A stretch of DNA of 64,000 nt, from assembly GCA_024434115.1 (NCBI GenBank), contig QMIT01000006.1:320719-384718 (forward strand), written 5' to 3'. Below the pieces are notes generated by a model. The model was not told the origin of the DNA. It was given only the letters and a program-made list of their open reading frames with translations, and ran no database searches. Positions 35,378 through 45,483 of the stretch are shown here, piece by piece (the first letter of the stretch is position 1; the number at the start of each line of letters is the position of its first letter). The translations under genes and the position numbers were made by a program. The stretch is from Chloroflexota bacterium. GTDB lineage: Bacteria; Chloroflexota; Anaerolineae; Aggregatilineales; J027.

Positions 35378-37339
35378 CTATTGAGGTCTGACCTCAAAAG
35401 TTCCCCCGTAAATCACTGTTCCACCCTGTACATCACGCAGTTGTTCAAAGCTCCCATCCGACAGCTTTCGATACACAGTCACGGCCCAAATATAACGGGC
35501 TACTGGCATGTCACGCGGAATATCAAATTCGTGATAATCCTGCACGATCTCATCTTTGACCCAGCGTGACGTGGCGTACATGCCAATGACCGGGGATTGA
35601 ATATCCTGTGACCAGACCGTTTGCCAATCCTGCGTCAAAATATGTAGCGAGATTGAATAATCGGTATCTAAATCGGCCAATGCCTGCCATGTCAAGGTAA
35701 TTGGTGCGAACTGGCCCGCCTTATACACGGTATCCTCTACCTTATATCCCACCAATGCCAGTTGCGCTTGCCCATCCGGGGTAAAGAATTGTGTCCCCAA
35801 CGGAGTGATGTCTGTCGGTACAGTAAAATTGGGTTCACGTCCCAAGCAAACCAGTGCCCCCACATTGGTTGGATGCCATGTTTCATCTACCGGGATATGC
35901 CGCGCCACACAGATATTGCGGTCAGTATCGGCATATTGGCTAAGTTTTTGCACGGGATAAACCAACTCCAAATCGGGCCGCACATCCTCAACTTTCTGGT
36001 AATACCACAAAATCGTCACCTGCTCCCAATCACTTAAGACAACCGCATTAGGCGGTAGATTTTTCATCTCGCTCGCCAGCCGATCTCCCATATCCCCAAC
36101 CTTGAGCGTATCTCGCCATAAATCGAGCGGCTTGCCATAAATTCCTTCTTCACGGCGTTCAGGATAGGCATCCCATAATTGCCAGACAGGGATCAAGATG
36201 AGTGCTATCCCTGCCATGATAAATTGTGGCACAAATCGCCGAAAATCTAAGTGGGATGGGGAGCCACTTTTTCCGATTTTTTGCTCCACCCAACCCAAAA
36301 TCGCTTTTAGACCATAGGCATAGGCATAAATCATAATGATGAACGAGGGTGGATAGTAGGTAAACGGGCGTACATTGTCTCGATAATTAGCTGAAAGCAG
36401 GGCTTGCAGTGCAAAACTGATGCCCAAAAAGAGTGCCCCACCCGGCAATCGGCGTATCATCACAAGCAGGCCCAATAACGCCGTGATTAGAATGGGGAAC
36501 GGATAATCATCCAACAAAAAGCGCCCATATTTGCCCAACTCGTCCAAAACCCCTTCAAGCACAAAGGCGTTTTGGGCAGTATGCCGATCCATCATCCAAT
36601 CCATCCACTCACGTACTGTGTCGGGTTGCCATTCACTGGGGGCAAGATGCCGCGCCTGCATGACGGGCAGAAAAATTGGATACACAAGCAGAGGGGGCAA
36701 CAGCACCAACCCAATGCAGATCAAGGTGCGTCGCCAATTTTTGAGAATCGCCTGTCGCTCATAAAACAGCACCAGCGGGGCAATGCCAAACGCAAACAGC
36801 AGCATGGTACGGTGATGCAAAAAACTGATGCCATAGGCCAATGCAAGTGCATACAGTAGCTTATCGCCATAGGGTTTTTCGCGTTCCGCTGCCCACCACA
36901 GTGCCAGTCCGACCACCAACGCCACAAAAATGGTGTTAAAGGCATATTTATCGGCAATCACCGCCTGCTGCCAGAACGTCGCCCCTAGACCGAGCGTTAG
37001 ACCTGCAATGACCGCCACTAGCCGCGATTCGTGTAGCCTATAAACAAAAGCCGTTACAATCGCACAAGAAAGCGCCCCTGAAACCGCTGCCAGCAAATTC
37101 ATCCGCCACGCCACCGTGCCAATCGGGATAATTTTTGACCACACATACCCCAACAGCACATACAAGGGATGTCCGGTAGGATGGGTCAGCGCCAATATCG
37201 GCCCAGCATATTGCATTTCCCCCGCATCCCCTCCCACCGTCCCCGGCAGCAAGGTACGAATATAGATTGCCAGCAATCCGATAAATACAGCAATAACCAT
37301 CAACCAGCGATTGTGAAAAAACCGATTTAACAACGTCAC
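35378..37339 (-). CDS. DUF2723 membrane glycosyltransferase-like protein
   Basis: A 653-residue polytopic protein of the DUF2723 (TMEM260-like) group, a GT-C relative. The signature TVGGDAGEMQYAGPILALTHPTGHPLYVLLG is near the N-terminus, with Asp/Glu in the first extracytoplasmic loop. About a dozen helices are followed by a soluble C-terminal domain of roughly 200 residues ending in a beta-rich segment. Eukaryotic homologues O-mannosylate proteins; the bacterial substrate is unknown. It lies 130 nt upstream of kamA on the same strand. Confidence 0.8.
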   Translation of the reverse strand: MTLLNRFFHNRWLMVIAVFIGLLAIYIRTLLPGTVGGDAGEMQYAGPILALTHPTGHPLYVLLGYVWSKIIPIGTVAWRMNLLAAVSGALSCAIVTAFVYRLHESRLVAVIAGLTLGLGATFWQQAVIADKYAFNTIFVALVVGLALWWAAEREKPYGDKLLYALALAYGISFLHHRTMLLFAFGIAPLVLFYERQAILKNWRRTLICIGLVLLPPLLVYPIFLPVMQARHLAPSEWQPDTVREWMDWMMDRHTAQNAFVLEGVLDELGKYGRFLLDDYPFPILITALLGLLVMIRRLPGGALFLGISFALQALLSANYRDNVRPFTYYPPSFIIMIYAYAYGLKAILGWVEQKIGKSGSPSHLDFRRFVPQFIMAGIALILIPVWQLWDAYPERREEGIYGKPLDLWRDTLKVGDMGDRLASEMKNLPPNAVVLSDWEQVTILWYYQKVEDVRPDLELVYPVQKLSQYADTDRNICVARHIPVDETWHPTNVGALVCLGREPNFTVPTDITPLGTQFFTPDGQAQLALVGYKVEDTVYKAGQFAPITLTWQALADLDTDYSISLHILTQDWQTVWSQDIQSPVIGMYATSRWVKDEIVQDYHEFDIPRDMPVARYIWAVTVYRKLSDGSFEQLRDVQGGTVIYGGTFEVRPQ

Positions 37340-37554
37340 AACCTGAACCTTCGTCGCAATTCATTACTATTTTTTGAACGTACCAATGCTACCGCACTCG
37401 ACTTCACCCCGCGAGTCTGGATTTGGTGGTAGTCAATTGGAGTCAGGTAGGGGTGCAATAAACGCAGGGCAAAGAGCCTTGTTTCTAGTACAAGTGTCAT
37501 TAAACTTGCACTTAATTGGCGGGTGGGGAACTTTCGTGAGGGCTTAAACTGGCG

Positions 37555-39405
37555 TTGATACCATCTTTGCGACCTAACTTCAGGCATTCGTCCCGTTTGG
37601 CCTTAACAATATTGTTGGTTGTTTATAGTCTTCTCGTTGGCTTGTACAGCCTCAACACCCCCTTATTTGAAGCGCCCGATGCCTATTATCATTTCGCGGT
37701 GATTGAGTATATTGCCCGAACTGGCGAACGACCTCCCCGCCAGTTGCCTGCTCCGGCAGATACGTGGCAGCAGGCCACTTATCATGCCCCTCTCTATTAT
37801 TTTTTGGCGGCAGCTTTAATCGCTCCGCTAGACACCAGCGATTTTCCATTGGAATTTCGGCGTAACTGGCATGGGCAAATTGGCGAACCACATGCCTCGG
37901 ATAATCACAATTTTGTGGCCTATGTCCCGACGGATTGGCACAAAACCGAGTTGGCAGTGCGAATTGTGCAGGCGTTCAGTATGGTCTTGGGTGGACTGAC
38001 CTTACTCAGTATCTATGTTTTGGCGCGTGGGGTCTTGCCTGCCAAACCCGGAATCGCCTTGTTAGCGGTTTTAATCGTGATGCTCAATCCCCAATTTATT
38101 TACATGAGTGGTATGGTCAATAACGATAATCTGGTGACGACCCTTACCATTGCGGCGATGGCTACACTCGTTTGGATTGTTCGACATGGGGCGACTTGGC
38201 GTTTGATAGGACTGCTTTCCCTCCTTTTGGCAATGAACGCCCTTGCCAAAGCCAGCGGCATGTTACTTTATCCGGTAGTTGTTGTGGGCCTCCTCTATAT
38301 AGGTTGGCGTGATAAATGGCGTTGGCAGCAGTGGTTGGGATATGCCACATTCGGCTTTGTATTATGGATGGGTATCGCCAGTTGGTGGTATATCCAAAAT
38401 CTGAGTGAAGGGGCCGAAGCCACCAACATTGACCGAATGATTGCAGTGGTCGGAGGGCGGACTGGCCCGATTGATATTTGGGCGGATTTTCGCGGCCTCT
38501 ATTATTCGTTTTGGGGGCTATTTGGTTGGTTTAATATCATCGCCCCGATGGATTTTTATCGCTGGACGTTGATCTTGATGGGATTCGCTGGAATTGGATT
38601 ACTGATCAGCAGTTTCCGCGCCTTGCGTGGCAGCCTGCCTGCCCCTGATAATGTGGTGATTGTTGGCCTTCTGCTGCTGCAAGCGGTGATTGTCATTGCC
38701 AGTTGGTACGACTATGTACATCGGGTAGTTTCTGGTCAAGGGCGCTTATGGTTTCCTTTGCTCGGTGGCTTGGCCTGTGCGATGGCCTATGGAATTAAGG
38801 TCTGGCGTCCCAAATGGTTGGCTACCCTGCTATTGGGTGGCATGGCCGCCGCAACCATTGGCTTCCCTGCTCTGCTCATTGCCCCAACCTTTGCCACGCC
38901 CCCTCAAATTCCGATTGACGAATGGACACCCCCAGCCAATGCCGCCTCGTTTTGGGTGCGGGAACCGTGGGAAGATCGGGCTTGTTTGCGTCTTTGGGTC
39001 AGCCCGCCAGAATGGAATCCATCAGACCGCCTTGTCCAACTCAACGTTGCATGGGAAACGCGGTGTCCGGTCAGTGGTTATTGGAGTCAATTTTTGCATC
39101 TGACTGACCTTGCGCTTGAAACCTGCCAACCCGGTGATACCCGCCACATTTTGGCCCAATATGATTCGATGCCTGCGGGAGGAAATTTGCCCCTGCCCGC
39201 TTTCCAAGTCGGCTATGTCGTCGAGGATACTGTTTCTTTAGACCTACCAGATACGCTAGACTTATCACACCAGTGGGTTTTGCAAACAGGTTTATATGAT
39301 GCCTCTGGTACGTTTATCCGTAGTGTCATTAAATCGGATAAGGCTCATCCGGCGATTACGATAAATCAGTGTGCCGCCAACGCCGTGAACATCCGAATGG
39401 AGTAA
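37555..39405 (+). CDS. DUF2142-like GT-C membrane glycosyltransferase
   Basis: A 616-residue polytopic protein. The first loop carries PLFEAPDAYYHFAVIEYIARTGERP, the acidic motif plus (N/D)E-H pattern of DUF2142/PMT-like enzymes, then ATYHAPLYYFLAA. About eleven helices are followed by a C-terminal extracytoplasmic domain. The TTG start is uncertain: no strong ribosome site is close. The 214 nt before it show no terminator or clear promoter. It is followed 5 nt later by a glycoside hydrolase, so the two may make and trim the same surface glycan. Confidence 0.7.
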   Translation: MIPSLRPNFRHSSRLALTILLVVYSLLVGLYSLNTPLFEAPDAYYHFAVIEYIARTGERPPRQLPAPADTWQQATYHAPLYYFLAAALIAPLDTSDFPLEFRRNWHGQIGEPHASDNHNFVAYVPTDWHKTELAVRIVQAFSMVLGGLTLLSIYVLARGVLPAKPGIALLAVLIVMLNPQFIYMSGMVNNDNLVTTLTIAAMATLVWIVRHGATWRLIGLLSLLLAMNALAKASGMLLYPVVVVGLLYIGWRDKWRWQQWLGYATFGFVLWMGIASWWYIQNLSEGAEATNIDRMIAVVGGRTGPIDIWADFRGLYYSFWGLFGWFNIIAPMDFYRWTLILMGFAGIGLLISSFRALRGSLPAPDNVVIVGLLLLQAVIVIASWYDYVHRVVSGQGRLWFPLLGGLACAMAYGIKVWRPKWLATLLLGGMAAATIGFPALLIAPTFATPPQIPIDEWTPPANAASFWVREPWEDRACLRLWVSPPEWNPSDRLVQLNVAWETRCPVSGYWSQFLHLTDLALETCQPGDTRHILAQYDSMPAGGNLPLPAFQVGYVVEDTVSLDLPDTLDLSHQWVLQTGLYDASGTFIRSVIKSDKAHPAITINQCAANAVNIRME

Positions 39406-39410
39406 ATTGG

Positions 39411-40715
39411 TTGAAAATTCGTCGTAACAAATGGTCATTGGCTTTCACCGTCGGGGTGATTGCCCTAAGCCTTATCACTATTCGACAGGTTGCCCAACCC
39501 GATTCACCCAGCCAATCCGACAAGCATTATCCTGATGAACCCGTGCCCACTTATCCTGCCGTGTCGGATTTAGCTCCCGGCGCAGTGGATTTGAATAACC
39601 CCAAAACCTTTCCTTCGCTGACCTATGGCATCCACACCTTTTTTTGGTGGGATCAAACCTATCGGCTGTTTGGGCTAGACCAGATCAATATCATGCAGTT
39701 CTCGCATATCAAACAAAGTTTCGCATGGGCCGATATTGAACCCGAACGCCGCGATGTGCCGACTGATGACCCCACACGATACGTATGGTCTCAAGTAGAT
39801 GCGATGATGGCGGATATTGAATCCAAAGGCGTCTCGGTAATTGCCCGTCTTGACCATCCCCCCACTTGGTCGGTGAAACCGAACGCTGGGTATGATGATC
39901 CACCATTTGATGTAACCCGCTTCGCTGAATTTTGCGGAGCGCTGACCCAACGTTATAAGGGTCGTATTGACGCCTATCAGGTTTGGAATGAGCCGAATCT
40001 TACCCGTGAATGGGCCGGGCATGTCCCCAGCCCCACCGGGTATGTAAAACTTTTGGCGGCCTGCTCCACCGCTATCCGTGCTGCTGACCCCGATGCCATT
40101 ATTATCTCGGCGGGCCTTTCCCCCACCGCCACCCGCGACATGACGGCTATGCCTCACATGGAGTATCTATGGAAGATGTACGAGGCAGGTGTGAGTCCTT
40201 ATTTTGATGTATTAGGGGTTCACGCCCCCGGTTGGAAATTTGCCCCCGAAGTTGGGCCGGATGTGCCTGTTGCTGACGACTACTATGAGTGGCAGCGCTT
40301 CCGCCACGTCGAGGACATGCGGGCCATCATGGTCGCCAATGGAGATGCTGCCAAGCAACTAGCTATTACGGAGACAGGTTGGACGATTGACCAGCGGGAA
40401 GGCTCAATCTACAGCCATTTTGGGGTCACGCCAGAACAGCAAGGGGATTATTTGCGCCGAGCCTATGCCTATGCCGCCGCAAATTGGCGTCCATGGTTGG
40501 GCCTCATGACCACCATTTATTACCCCAATGTCGCGTGGACATCTGAAAACGAGGAATATTATTGGGCGATTGGTACAGTGGCCCCGATGCCTTATGGAAT
40601 GGATGGGCGTCCGGCGTGGCCTGCATTGGTACAGATGGAAAAAATCTCCACCAATCCGGATTATGCCCATCCTGTGCGTGACGAATCCCTAAACCCGATA
40701 GGGGGTAACGATTAA
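39411..40715 (+). CDS. Membrane-anchored glycoside hydrolase (clan GH-A type)
   Basis: A 434-residue protein with an N-terminal membrane anchor (about 8-25) and a TIM-barrel glycosidase. The acid/base Glu is in YQVWNEPN (E194) and the nucleophile Glu in AITETGW (E321), the clan GH-A arrangement (GH5/GH39-like). The TTG at 39411 is chosen because GGAG is 8 nt upstream; a longer frame overlaps the preceding gene. It is on the outer face of the membrane and follows a GT-C gene directly. The last 4 nt overlap the convergent hydrolase gene. Confidence 0.8.
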   Translation: MKIRRNKWSLAFTVGVIALSLITIRQVAQPDSPSQSDKHYPDEPVPTYPAVSDLAPGAVDLNNPKTFPSLTYGIHTFFWWDQTYRLFGLDQINIMQFSHIKQSFAWADIEPERRDVPTDDPTRYVWSQVDAMMADIESKGVSVIARLDHPPTWSVKPNAGYDDPPFDVTRFAEFCGALTQRYKGRIDAYQVWNEPNLTREWAGHVPSPTGYVKLLAACSTAIRAADPDAIIISAGLSPTATRDMTAMPHMEYLWKMYEAGVSPYFDVLGVHAPGWKFAPEVGPDVPVADDYYEWQRFRHVEDMRAIMVANGDAAKQLAITETGWTIDQREGSIYSHFGVTPEQQGDYLRRAYAYAAANWRPWLGLMTTIYYPNVAWTSENEEYYWAIGTVAPMPYGMDGRPAWPALVQMEKISTNPDYAHPVRDESLNPIGGND

Positions 40716-41773
40716 GCCGTGATATGGGCGTGGAAAGCTGTGTTAAATTCGGCGGGCTTTTCCAAATACGGTGCATGACCACAGTTGTCAATGACCACTT
40801 CTTGATAAGCTCCGCCTGCCGCCGCATATTTTTGGAGTACGTCACGGGTTTGGGCCAGCATCGGTTGAGGTGGAAATACGTCCATTCCGGGCCAACCGGG
40901 GATTAATCCCAACGACCCCAAACGTCCCACATCCGCTGCTGCCGCGTCCGAGACGGTCAAATCGTTGGCACCGCGAATCCACAGCACTTTGGGTTTATAG
41001 GCCATCTCAAGTAGCTTGGGTAGGATTTTTTGGTTATATTTCGGCGACAGAGCGTTATTGACTCCCATCACCCCCGGTGCCAGATGCGGCCATGCCGAAG
41101 CCGAAATGGAATCCCCCGGATAATCTTGTTGACCCATATGGGTGGAAAGCGTTGCCGAGAGGATTTCTTCTTCACGGGCCGGAACAAAGGGTGGCTTAAA
41201 CACCAGATTCCGTAGAGCGTTACGTGGTGCAAACATGCTGCCTGTGCCACGTTCGCCCTGTGTCAACAATCGGGCAAATTCTGGATTAATTAATCCTGCC
41301 CCTGATCCAGCAAACTCGGCATTACATGGTGTCCCCGCGACATCTTTGGTACACCCAAATCCGTATGGCGACCCCGGTGCAACCTGTATCACACTCAATA
41401 GACGATCCGCATAGTCCATCACAAAACGCCATACTACTGACCCACCCATCGAATGCCCGACCAGATGGGCTTTTTGAATATTCAGGGTATCCAATAACGC
41501 GGCAAGGTCATCTGCCAAATCTCCTAGCCCGCGTGTCGCATCAATCTTTTTGGCGGAATCAGATTCACCATAGCCACGCTGATCGGGAGCGATGGCACGA
41601 TAGCCCGATGGTAGCGCCAACATTGTTTCTTCCCACCACGTCGCTGACGAAATATTGCCGTGTACAAATAAGACAGACGTGCCATCCTCTGGCCCACTCA
41701 ACAGCACCCGTGTCGTCAAGCGTTGGCTGGTAATGGTCTTGGCTGTAATCCCTGCTAAAGTTGGAATAGACAT
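40712..41773 (-). CDS. Alpha/beta hydrolase
   Basis: A 353-residue alpha/beta hydrolase: oxyanion HGN (LFVHGNISSATWW), nucleophile GHSMGG (S108), acid in LWIRGANDLTVSD and His in DNCGHAPYLEKP. The cap is larger than usual, with a Cys pair (FGCTKDVAGTPCNAEF) that might form a disulfide if exported, though no signal peptide is seen. It lies 9 nt downstream of another alpha/beta hydrolase, and both follow an acyl-CoA synthetase, suggesting a catabolic operon. Confidence 0.85.
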   Translation of the reverse strand: MSIPTLAGITAKTITSQRLTTRVLLSGPEDGTSVLFVHGNISSATWWEETMLALPSGYRAIAPDQRGYGESDSAKKIDATRGLGDLADDLAALLDTLNIQKAHLVGHSMGGSVVWRFVMDYADRLLSVIQVAPGSPYGFGCTKDVAGTPCNAEFAGSGAGLINPEFARLLTQGERGTGSMFAPRNALRNLVFKPPFVPAREEEILSATLSTHMGQQDYPGDSISASAWPHLAPGVMGVNNALSPKYNQKILPKLLEMAYKPKVLWIRGANDLTVSDAAAADVGRLGSLGLIPGWPGMDVFPPQPMLAQTRDVLQKYAAAGGAYQEVVIDNCGHAPYLEKPAEFNTAFHAHITA

Positions 41774-41782
41774 GTGTCCTCT

Positions 41783-42628
41783 TTAATCCTCCTCCACAAA
41801 TTGAGTAATCGTATCTACGACAATTTTGGCGGAGTCGCTAAACAACATAGTGATATGATTGCCGGGGATTTCGACGTAGCGGCAGTTTTTAATTGCCTGT
41901 ACGGTTTCTTGGGCTTGTTCATACGGCAAAACAGGCGGTGTACCCTCCGGGCCATAGGCACCGAGGGCATTCAGCAAAATGGCGGGTTTATCAATCCGCG
42001 ATACATATTCACTGTAGGGTTCTTCTAAGGCTTTATCGGTGGCCTCAAGGATACCCTCTCTATATAGACGGGATTGCACCGTGCCATCCGCGTTGGTTTG
42101 CACATCCGCGCGATAATAACTTTCAATGGTCGGGTCCCACCATCCATGAAAAGCCGGATTTTGTTTTATGGTGTTGATATATTCATCCCACGACGCAAAT
42201 ACCCGCCCCATGCGATTGAGCGAGGGCTGAATCAGTTCGCGCACACGCGGGTGGAGTTTGGCTGCCCCATCAATGATAATCATTTTGCGGATGCGTTCGG
42301 GGTAATGAGCCGCGATATAAAGAGTCAGCAGTGCTCCAAACGAATGCCCTCCCATAATGACCTGCTGAATACCTAAAAGTTCCAACAGTCCCAGCACGTC
42401 GGCGGCATGGTCAGCCATTGAATAACCCGTTGCAGGTTTTTCGGTTTGCCCCCGTCCTCGCAAATCTAGCGCCAAAACCCGAAAACGAGGACTCAACCCC
42501 GCCTTAATTAACCCATCAAATTCATTGGCATTGGCTGTCAAACCCGGCAGCAGCAAAATCGTCGGCCCATTCCCCTTGTGGTCAAGGTAATGCAAAACGA
42601 TGTTGTTGACATGTCTAAAATGCTCCAC
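41783..42628 (-). CDS. Alpha/beta hydrolase
   Basis: A 281-residue alpha/beta hydrolase with GGHSFGA (Ser about 96), LLPGLTANANEFD as oxyanion region and EIPGNHITMLF carrying the His. The start is taken as GTG at 42628: GGGAGG lies 8 nt upstream. An in-frame TTG at 42634 would be only 2 nt from that site. It is the middle gene of a synthetase-hydrolase-hydrolase group and may act on an ester or on a ring-cleavage product. Confidence 0.83.
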   Translation of the reverse strand: MEHFRHVNNIVLHYLDHKGNGPTILLLPGLTANANEFDGLIKAGLSPRFRVLALDLRGRGQTEKPATGYSMADHAADVLGLLELLGIQQVIMGGHSFGALLTLYIAAHYPERIRKMIIIDGAAKLHPRVRELIQPSLNRMGRVFASWDEYINTIKQNPAFHGWWDPTIESYYRADVQTNADGTVQSRLYREGILEATDKALEEPYSEYVSRIDKPAILLNALGAYGPEGTPPVLPYEQAQETVQAIKNCRYVEIPGNHITMLFSDSAKIVVDTITQFVEED

Positions 42629-42654
42629 GCTCAAAACCTCCCTATATTTTATTT

Positions 42655-44184
42655 CTACTTTTTGGCATTCCTTTGACCGTATTCATCGCGCAAAATCCGT
42701 TTCAGGGTTTTGCCTGCCACACTACGGGGTAAAAACTCAACGACCACGACCTCACTCACCTTTTGATAGCGAGCCGCCACCCGTTCATTAATCCAATCGC
42801 GCAGTTCTTCAGATGTGGTAGTGGCATTCTCGCGCAGCATTACGGCGGCTAGTGGGGTTTCGCCCCATTTATCATCCGGCACACCAAATACAGCGGCTTC
42901 CCTAACCATCGGATGCTGCACGATGATTTCTTCAATATCACGTGGATACACATTGACCCCACCCGAAATAATTAAGTCTTTTTTGCGGTCTACCAGATAC
43001 AAAAATCCATCTGCATCCACATAACCCATATCCCCGGTATACAACCAACCGTCCCGAATGGCATTAAAGGTCAGATCAGGCCGTTTATAATATCCCGGCA
43101 TCAAAATTGGCCCTCGTCCCACAATCTCACCTACCTGCCCGATTGGGACTTCCTTGCCGTCTTCATCTAATATCTTCATTTCAAAAAAAGGTGGCGGCAC
43201 TCCCACTGAATCCATTTTGGTCGGAACATCCTGTTTATCCAAAATCGTGACAAAACCTTCGGTCAAGCCATATAGCTCATAGAATACCCCCGGCAAACGG
43301 CGATTGAGTTCGTCCTTGTGCTGACGATGGAACGGCGCACCCACCGAACCTAGCATTTGCACCGAACGCATGGTGTCAGCATTGAAATTGGGTGAACTGA
43401 GCAGGGCGATAATCTGGGACGGCACCATCATCATATGGGTAACGCCTTCGCGCTGGACATATTGAATTACCGCATCCACATCAAACTGGGGCAGTAAGAT
43501 ATAGGTCGCGCCCAAATACATCCAAGGCATGAAGGTCAAGAATGCCCCGTTAAACACCAGCGACCCCGAATGCAAAATCACACTTTCGGGTGTGATGCGA
43601 TAGGCCGAGGCGAACAGGGTGCAGTACATCGAACGGATATAGTGGGTGTGGATAATCCCTTTGGGCATCCCCGTTGTACCACTGCTATAAATGATGTTGT
43701 ATTGGTCGTGGTAGCTTATTTCGATGTACGGCGGGTCGTCCTCACTGGCCGCTTCAACAAAATCCTGATAGGTCATCCACCCCTCGGTCGATGGGCCATC
43801 AGTCGAAATGTAACCACGTACAAACATCAAGTCGCGTCGGATATTGTCTATCCCCTCAATCGTGGTGTGGCTGGTCACCACCAACACTGTATCAGAGTCG
43901 TTCAGCAGGGTTATGAGACCTTCTTCGCGCAGCAGAGGACTTAGGGGAACAACCACTGCCCCAATCCGTGCCACCGCCCAATAGACATCTAGCAGTTCAA
44001 GGCAATTGGGGAGGATGGTAGCGATTTTGTCGCCTTTTTGGATACCATAGTCCAATAACGCATTGGCAAGCCGATTGACGCGGCGATTGAATTCAAGATA
44101 GGTCAGACGATGATTTTCAAAAAGAACGGCGTTGTGGAGGGGGCGATAGCGGGCATGTCTGGGGAGTAATGTGCCGATATTCAT
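42655..44184 (-). CDS. AMP-dependent acyl-CoA synthetase/ligase
   Basis: A 509-residue ANL-superfamily enzyme that adenylates a carboxylic acid and transfers it to CoA. The phosphate loop is YSSGTTGMPKG (166-176), followed by YGLTEG, YTGDMGYVDADGFLYLVDRKKD, and the C-terminal catalytic lysine in RSVAGKTLKRILRDEYG. The acyl group cannot be told from sequence. AGGGAA precedes the ATG. It heads the group with two alpha/beta hydrolases. Confidence 0.88.
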   Translation of the reverse strand: MNIGTLLPRHARYRPLHNAVLFENHRLTYLEFNRRVNRLANALLDYGIQKGDKIATILPNCLELLDVYWAVARIGAVVVPLSPLLREEGLITLLNDSDTVLVVTSHTTIEGIDNIRRDLMFVRGYISTDGPSTEGWMTYQDFVEAASEDDPPYIEISYHDQYNIIYSSGTTGMPKGIIHTHYIRSMYCTLFASAYRITPESVILHSGSLVFNGAFLTFMPWMYLGATYILLPQFDVDAVIQYVQREGVTHMMMVPSQIIALLSSPNFNADTMRSVQMLGSVGAPFHRQHKDELNRRLPGVFYELYGLTEGFVTILDKQDVPTKMDSVGVPPPFFEMKILDEDGKEVPIGQVGEIVGRGPILMPGYYKRPDLTFNAIRDGWLYTGDMGYVDADGFLYLVDRKKDLIISGGVNVYPRDIEEIIVQHPMVREAAVFGVPDDKWGETPLAAVMLRENATTTSEELRDWINERVAARYQKVSEVVVVEFLPRSVAGKTLKRILRDEYGQRNAKK

Positions 44185-44801
44185 AACTTTCCCTATTTAA
44201 TTTTTTAAAGAAAAACTGTGAGCGTTCCGCCCGAAAACCCCAACTAAATTTTTATCTTCTATTATTTTCAAGCATCATTGGGCATTGAATTGGTGCGACG
44301 GAACGATCTCATTTTATCCTGTTTTAGAAGCGCCTCCAACTTCCCTATAAGACAAAAACTGTTCAATTAGGGCATTAGAACGGTTTTGTGAGAGCAGTTG
44401 TTTTGCTTCGCCTTTCCCCACCCCTCAAACTCCCCACCACTGAGCCGCTGCTGAGGGTCACGGCCCGGTGATAAAAGGCAACCTCTTCCAGATGGCACAC
44501 CTCGCGCCGTCTTGTTTGGTAGCAGCATTATGAAGTAACTTGCCCGACTCCTCACATATGATAAGCCAAACGGGGGCACTACCTGTGAATCATCCTTGAT
44601 TTCATGTGCTGCCATCCTCGGTGATTGGATCACGCCCTTGCAGCCCCCTTGTTTCTCTACCCCCATTTTCACGTCATTGAACCCAAAGTGCGCAGGAAAT
44701 TGTTGGGTAACGATGCCGTAACTATACGGTTGCGAACTCGGAATGTCCATCCGATATGCTGGTGTCTATAACTTAACCAATTTCCTAGAAGGAGATATGC
44801 A
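44185..44801. other. 617-bp intergenic region
   Basis: No convincing gene is seen; short frames here lack ribosome sites and family resemblance. It separates the leftward synthetase group from the rightward exported-protein gene and holds the leader of the synthetase gene on the left and the GTAAC direct repeat on the right. Confidence 0.5.
44707..44725 (+). promoter_or_regulatory. GTAAC direct-repeat motif upstream of exported protein 1
   Basis: GTAACGATGCCGTAACTAT contains GTAAC at 44707 and 44718, an 11-bp period. It begins 95 nt before the next ATG. The same motif (17 of 19 bases) occurs at 48507-48525 before another small exported-protein gene. The 11-bp spacing is the one used by SARP/BTAD regulators, and such a regulator lies between the two genes. 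Confidence 0.6.
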
Positions 44802-45359
44802 ATGAATAAGAAGTTCCAGTTGGTCGCGGTTCGTTTGATGGCAGTCCTATTATTTGCGGCGTTGGTCATGCCCACTGCATGGGTCGCAAACGCCAATGAC
44901 TCCCACGAGGCATCTGCGCCGATCAGTACGGATTATACTGCCGAATATCCCTTGTACTGGTGTGTCTTTGGCAATCCTTACCAATGGTCTGCTTATCAAG
45001 TTTTTCTTCAGACAGACAAACTTCGTAATACTTCTGGTCAGCAGGCCACGCTGGATGTCTATCGTTCTGTGACCCGCACCCATAGTATCAATGCAACGGC
45101 GGGTTTCGAATTCTACCATGTCAGCGCCGCACTAAGTTTTACCATTGAGCAATCGGTGACCCATTCCGTCGGTGTTTCGCTGCCTGTCCCCGCCCATCAT
45201 GTGGGCAAAGTGAAGACCTATGCACGGTATGTGCCCTATCTCAGTGATTACACCTGCTATTGGCGCGGCAGTAATGCCGTTATGAGCACTGGGACGGTGC
45301 GCGTGGATCGCTACATGGGGATTGATTACCAAACCATTGTTAAACCTATCAATGGATAG
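44802..45359 (+). CDS. Small exported protein of unknown function
   Basis: A 185-residue protein with a signal peptide (basic MNKKFQLVAVRLM, hydrophobic AVLLFAALVMPTA, cleavage near VANAND). The mature part has two cysteines (LYWCVFG and DYTCYWRG) that could form a disulfide, and a repeated Thr/Ser-rich beta pattern (HSINATAGFEFYHVSAALSFTIEQSVTHSVGVSLPVP). The middle has the look of an aerolysin-like insertion segment, alternating polar and non-polar residues; this is only a suggestion. The ribosome site AAGGAG is ideal at 7 nt. Upstream is the GTAAC motif. Confidence 0.7.
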   Translation: MNKKFQLVAVRLMAVLLFAALVMPTAWVANANDSHEASAPISTDYTAEYPLYWCVFGNPYQWSAYQVFLQTDKLRNTSGQQATLDVYRSVTRTHSINATAGFEFYHVSAALSFTIEQSVTHSVGVSLPVPAHHVGKVKTYARYVPYLSDYTCYWRGSNAVMSTGTVRVDRYMGIDYQTIVKPING

Positions 45360-45483
45360 TCAAGCGCCCAACAACCCGGTCAAGTAGCCTCGTCAATACC
45401 GCCCCTTCTAGTGGAGAAGCTAAGGAGGGGCAAACATTCGATGGAAGACTATATAATCAAGGCATCGACGTTGGAAAAAAAGG

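Noticed and set aside
44367..44750. Minus-strand frame of 127 codons in the long intergenic region
   Set aside because: No ribosome site, composition unlike neighbouring proteins, no family resemblance, and it runs through the GTAAC regulatory motif.
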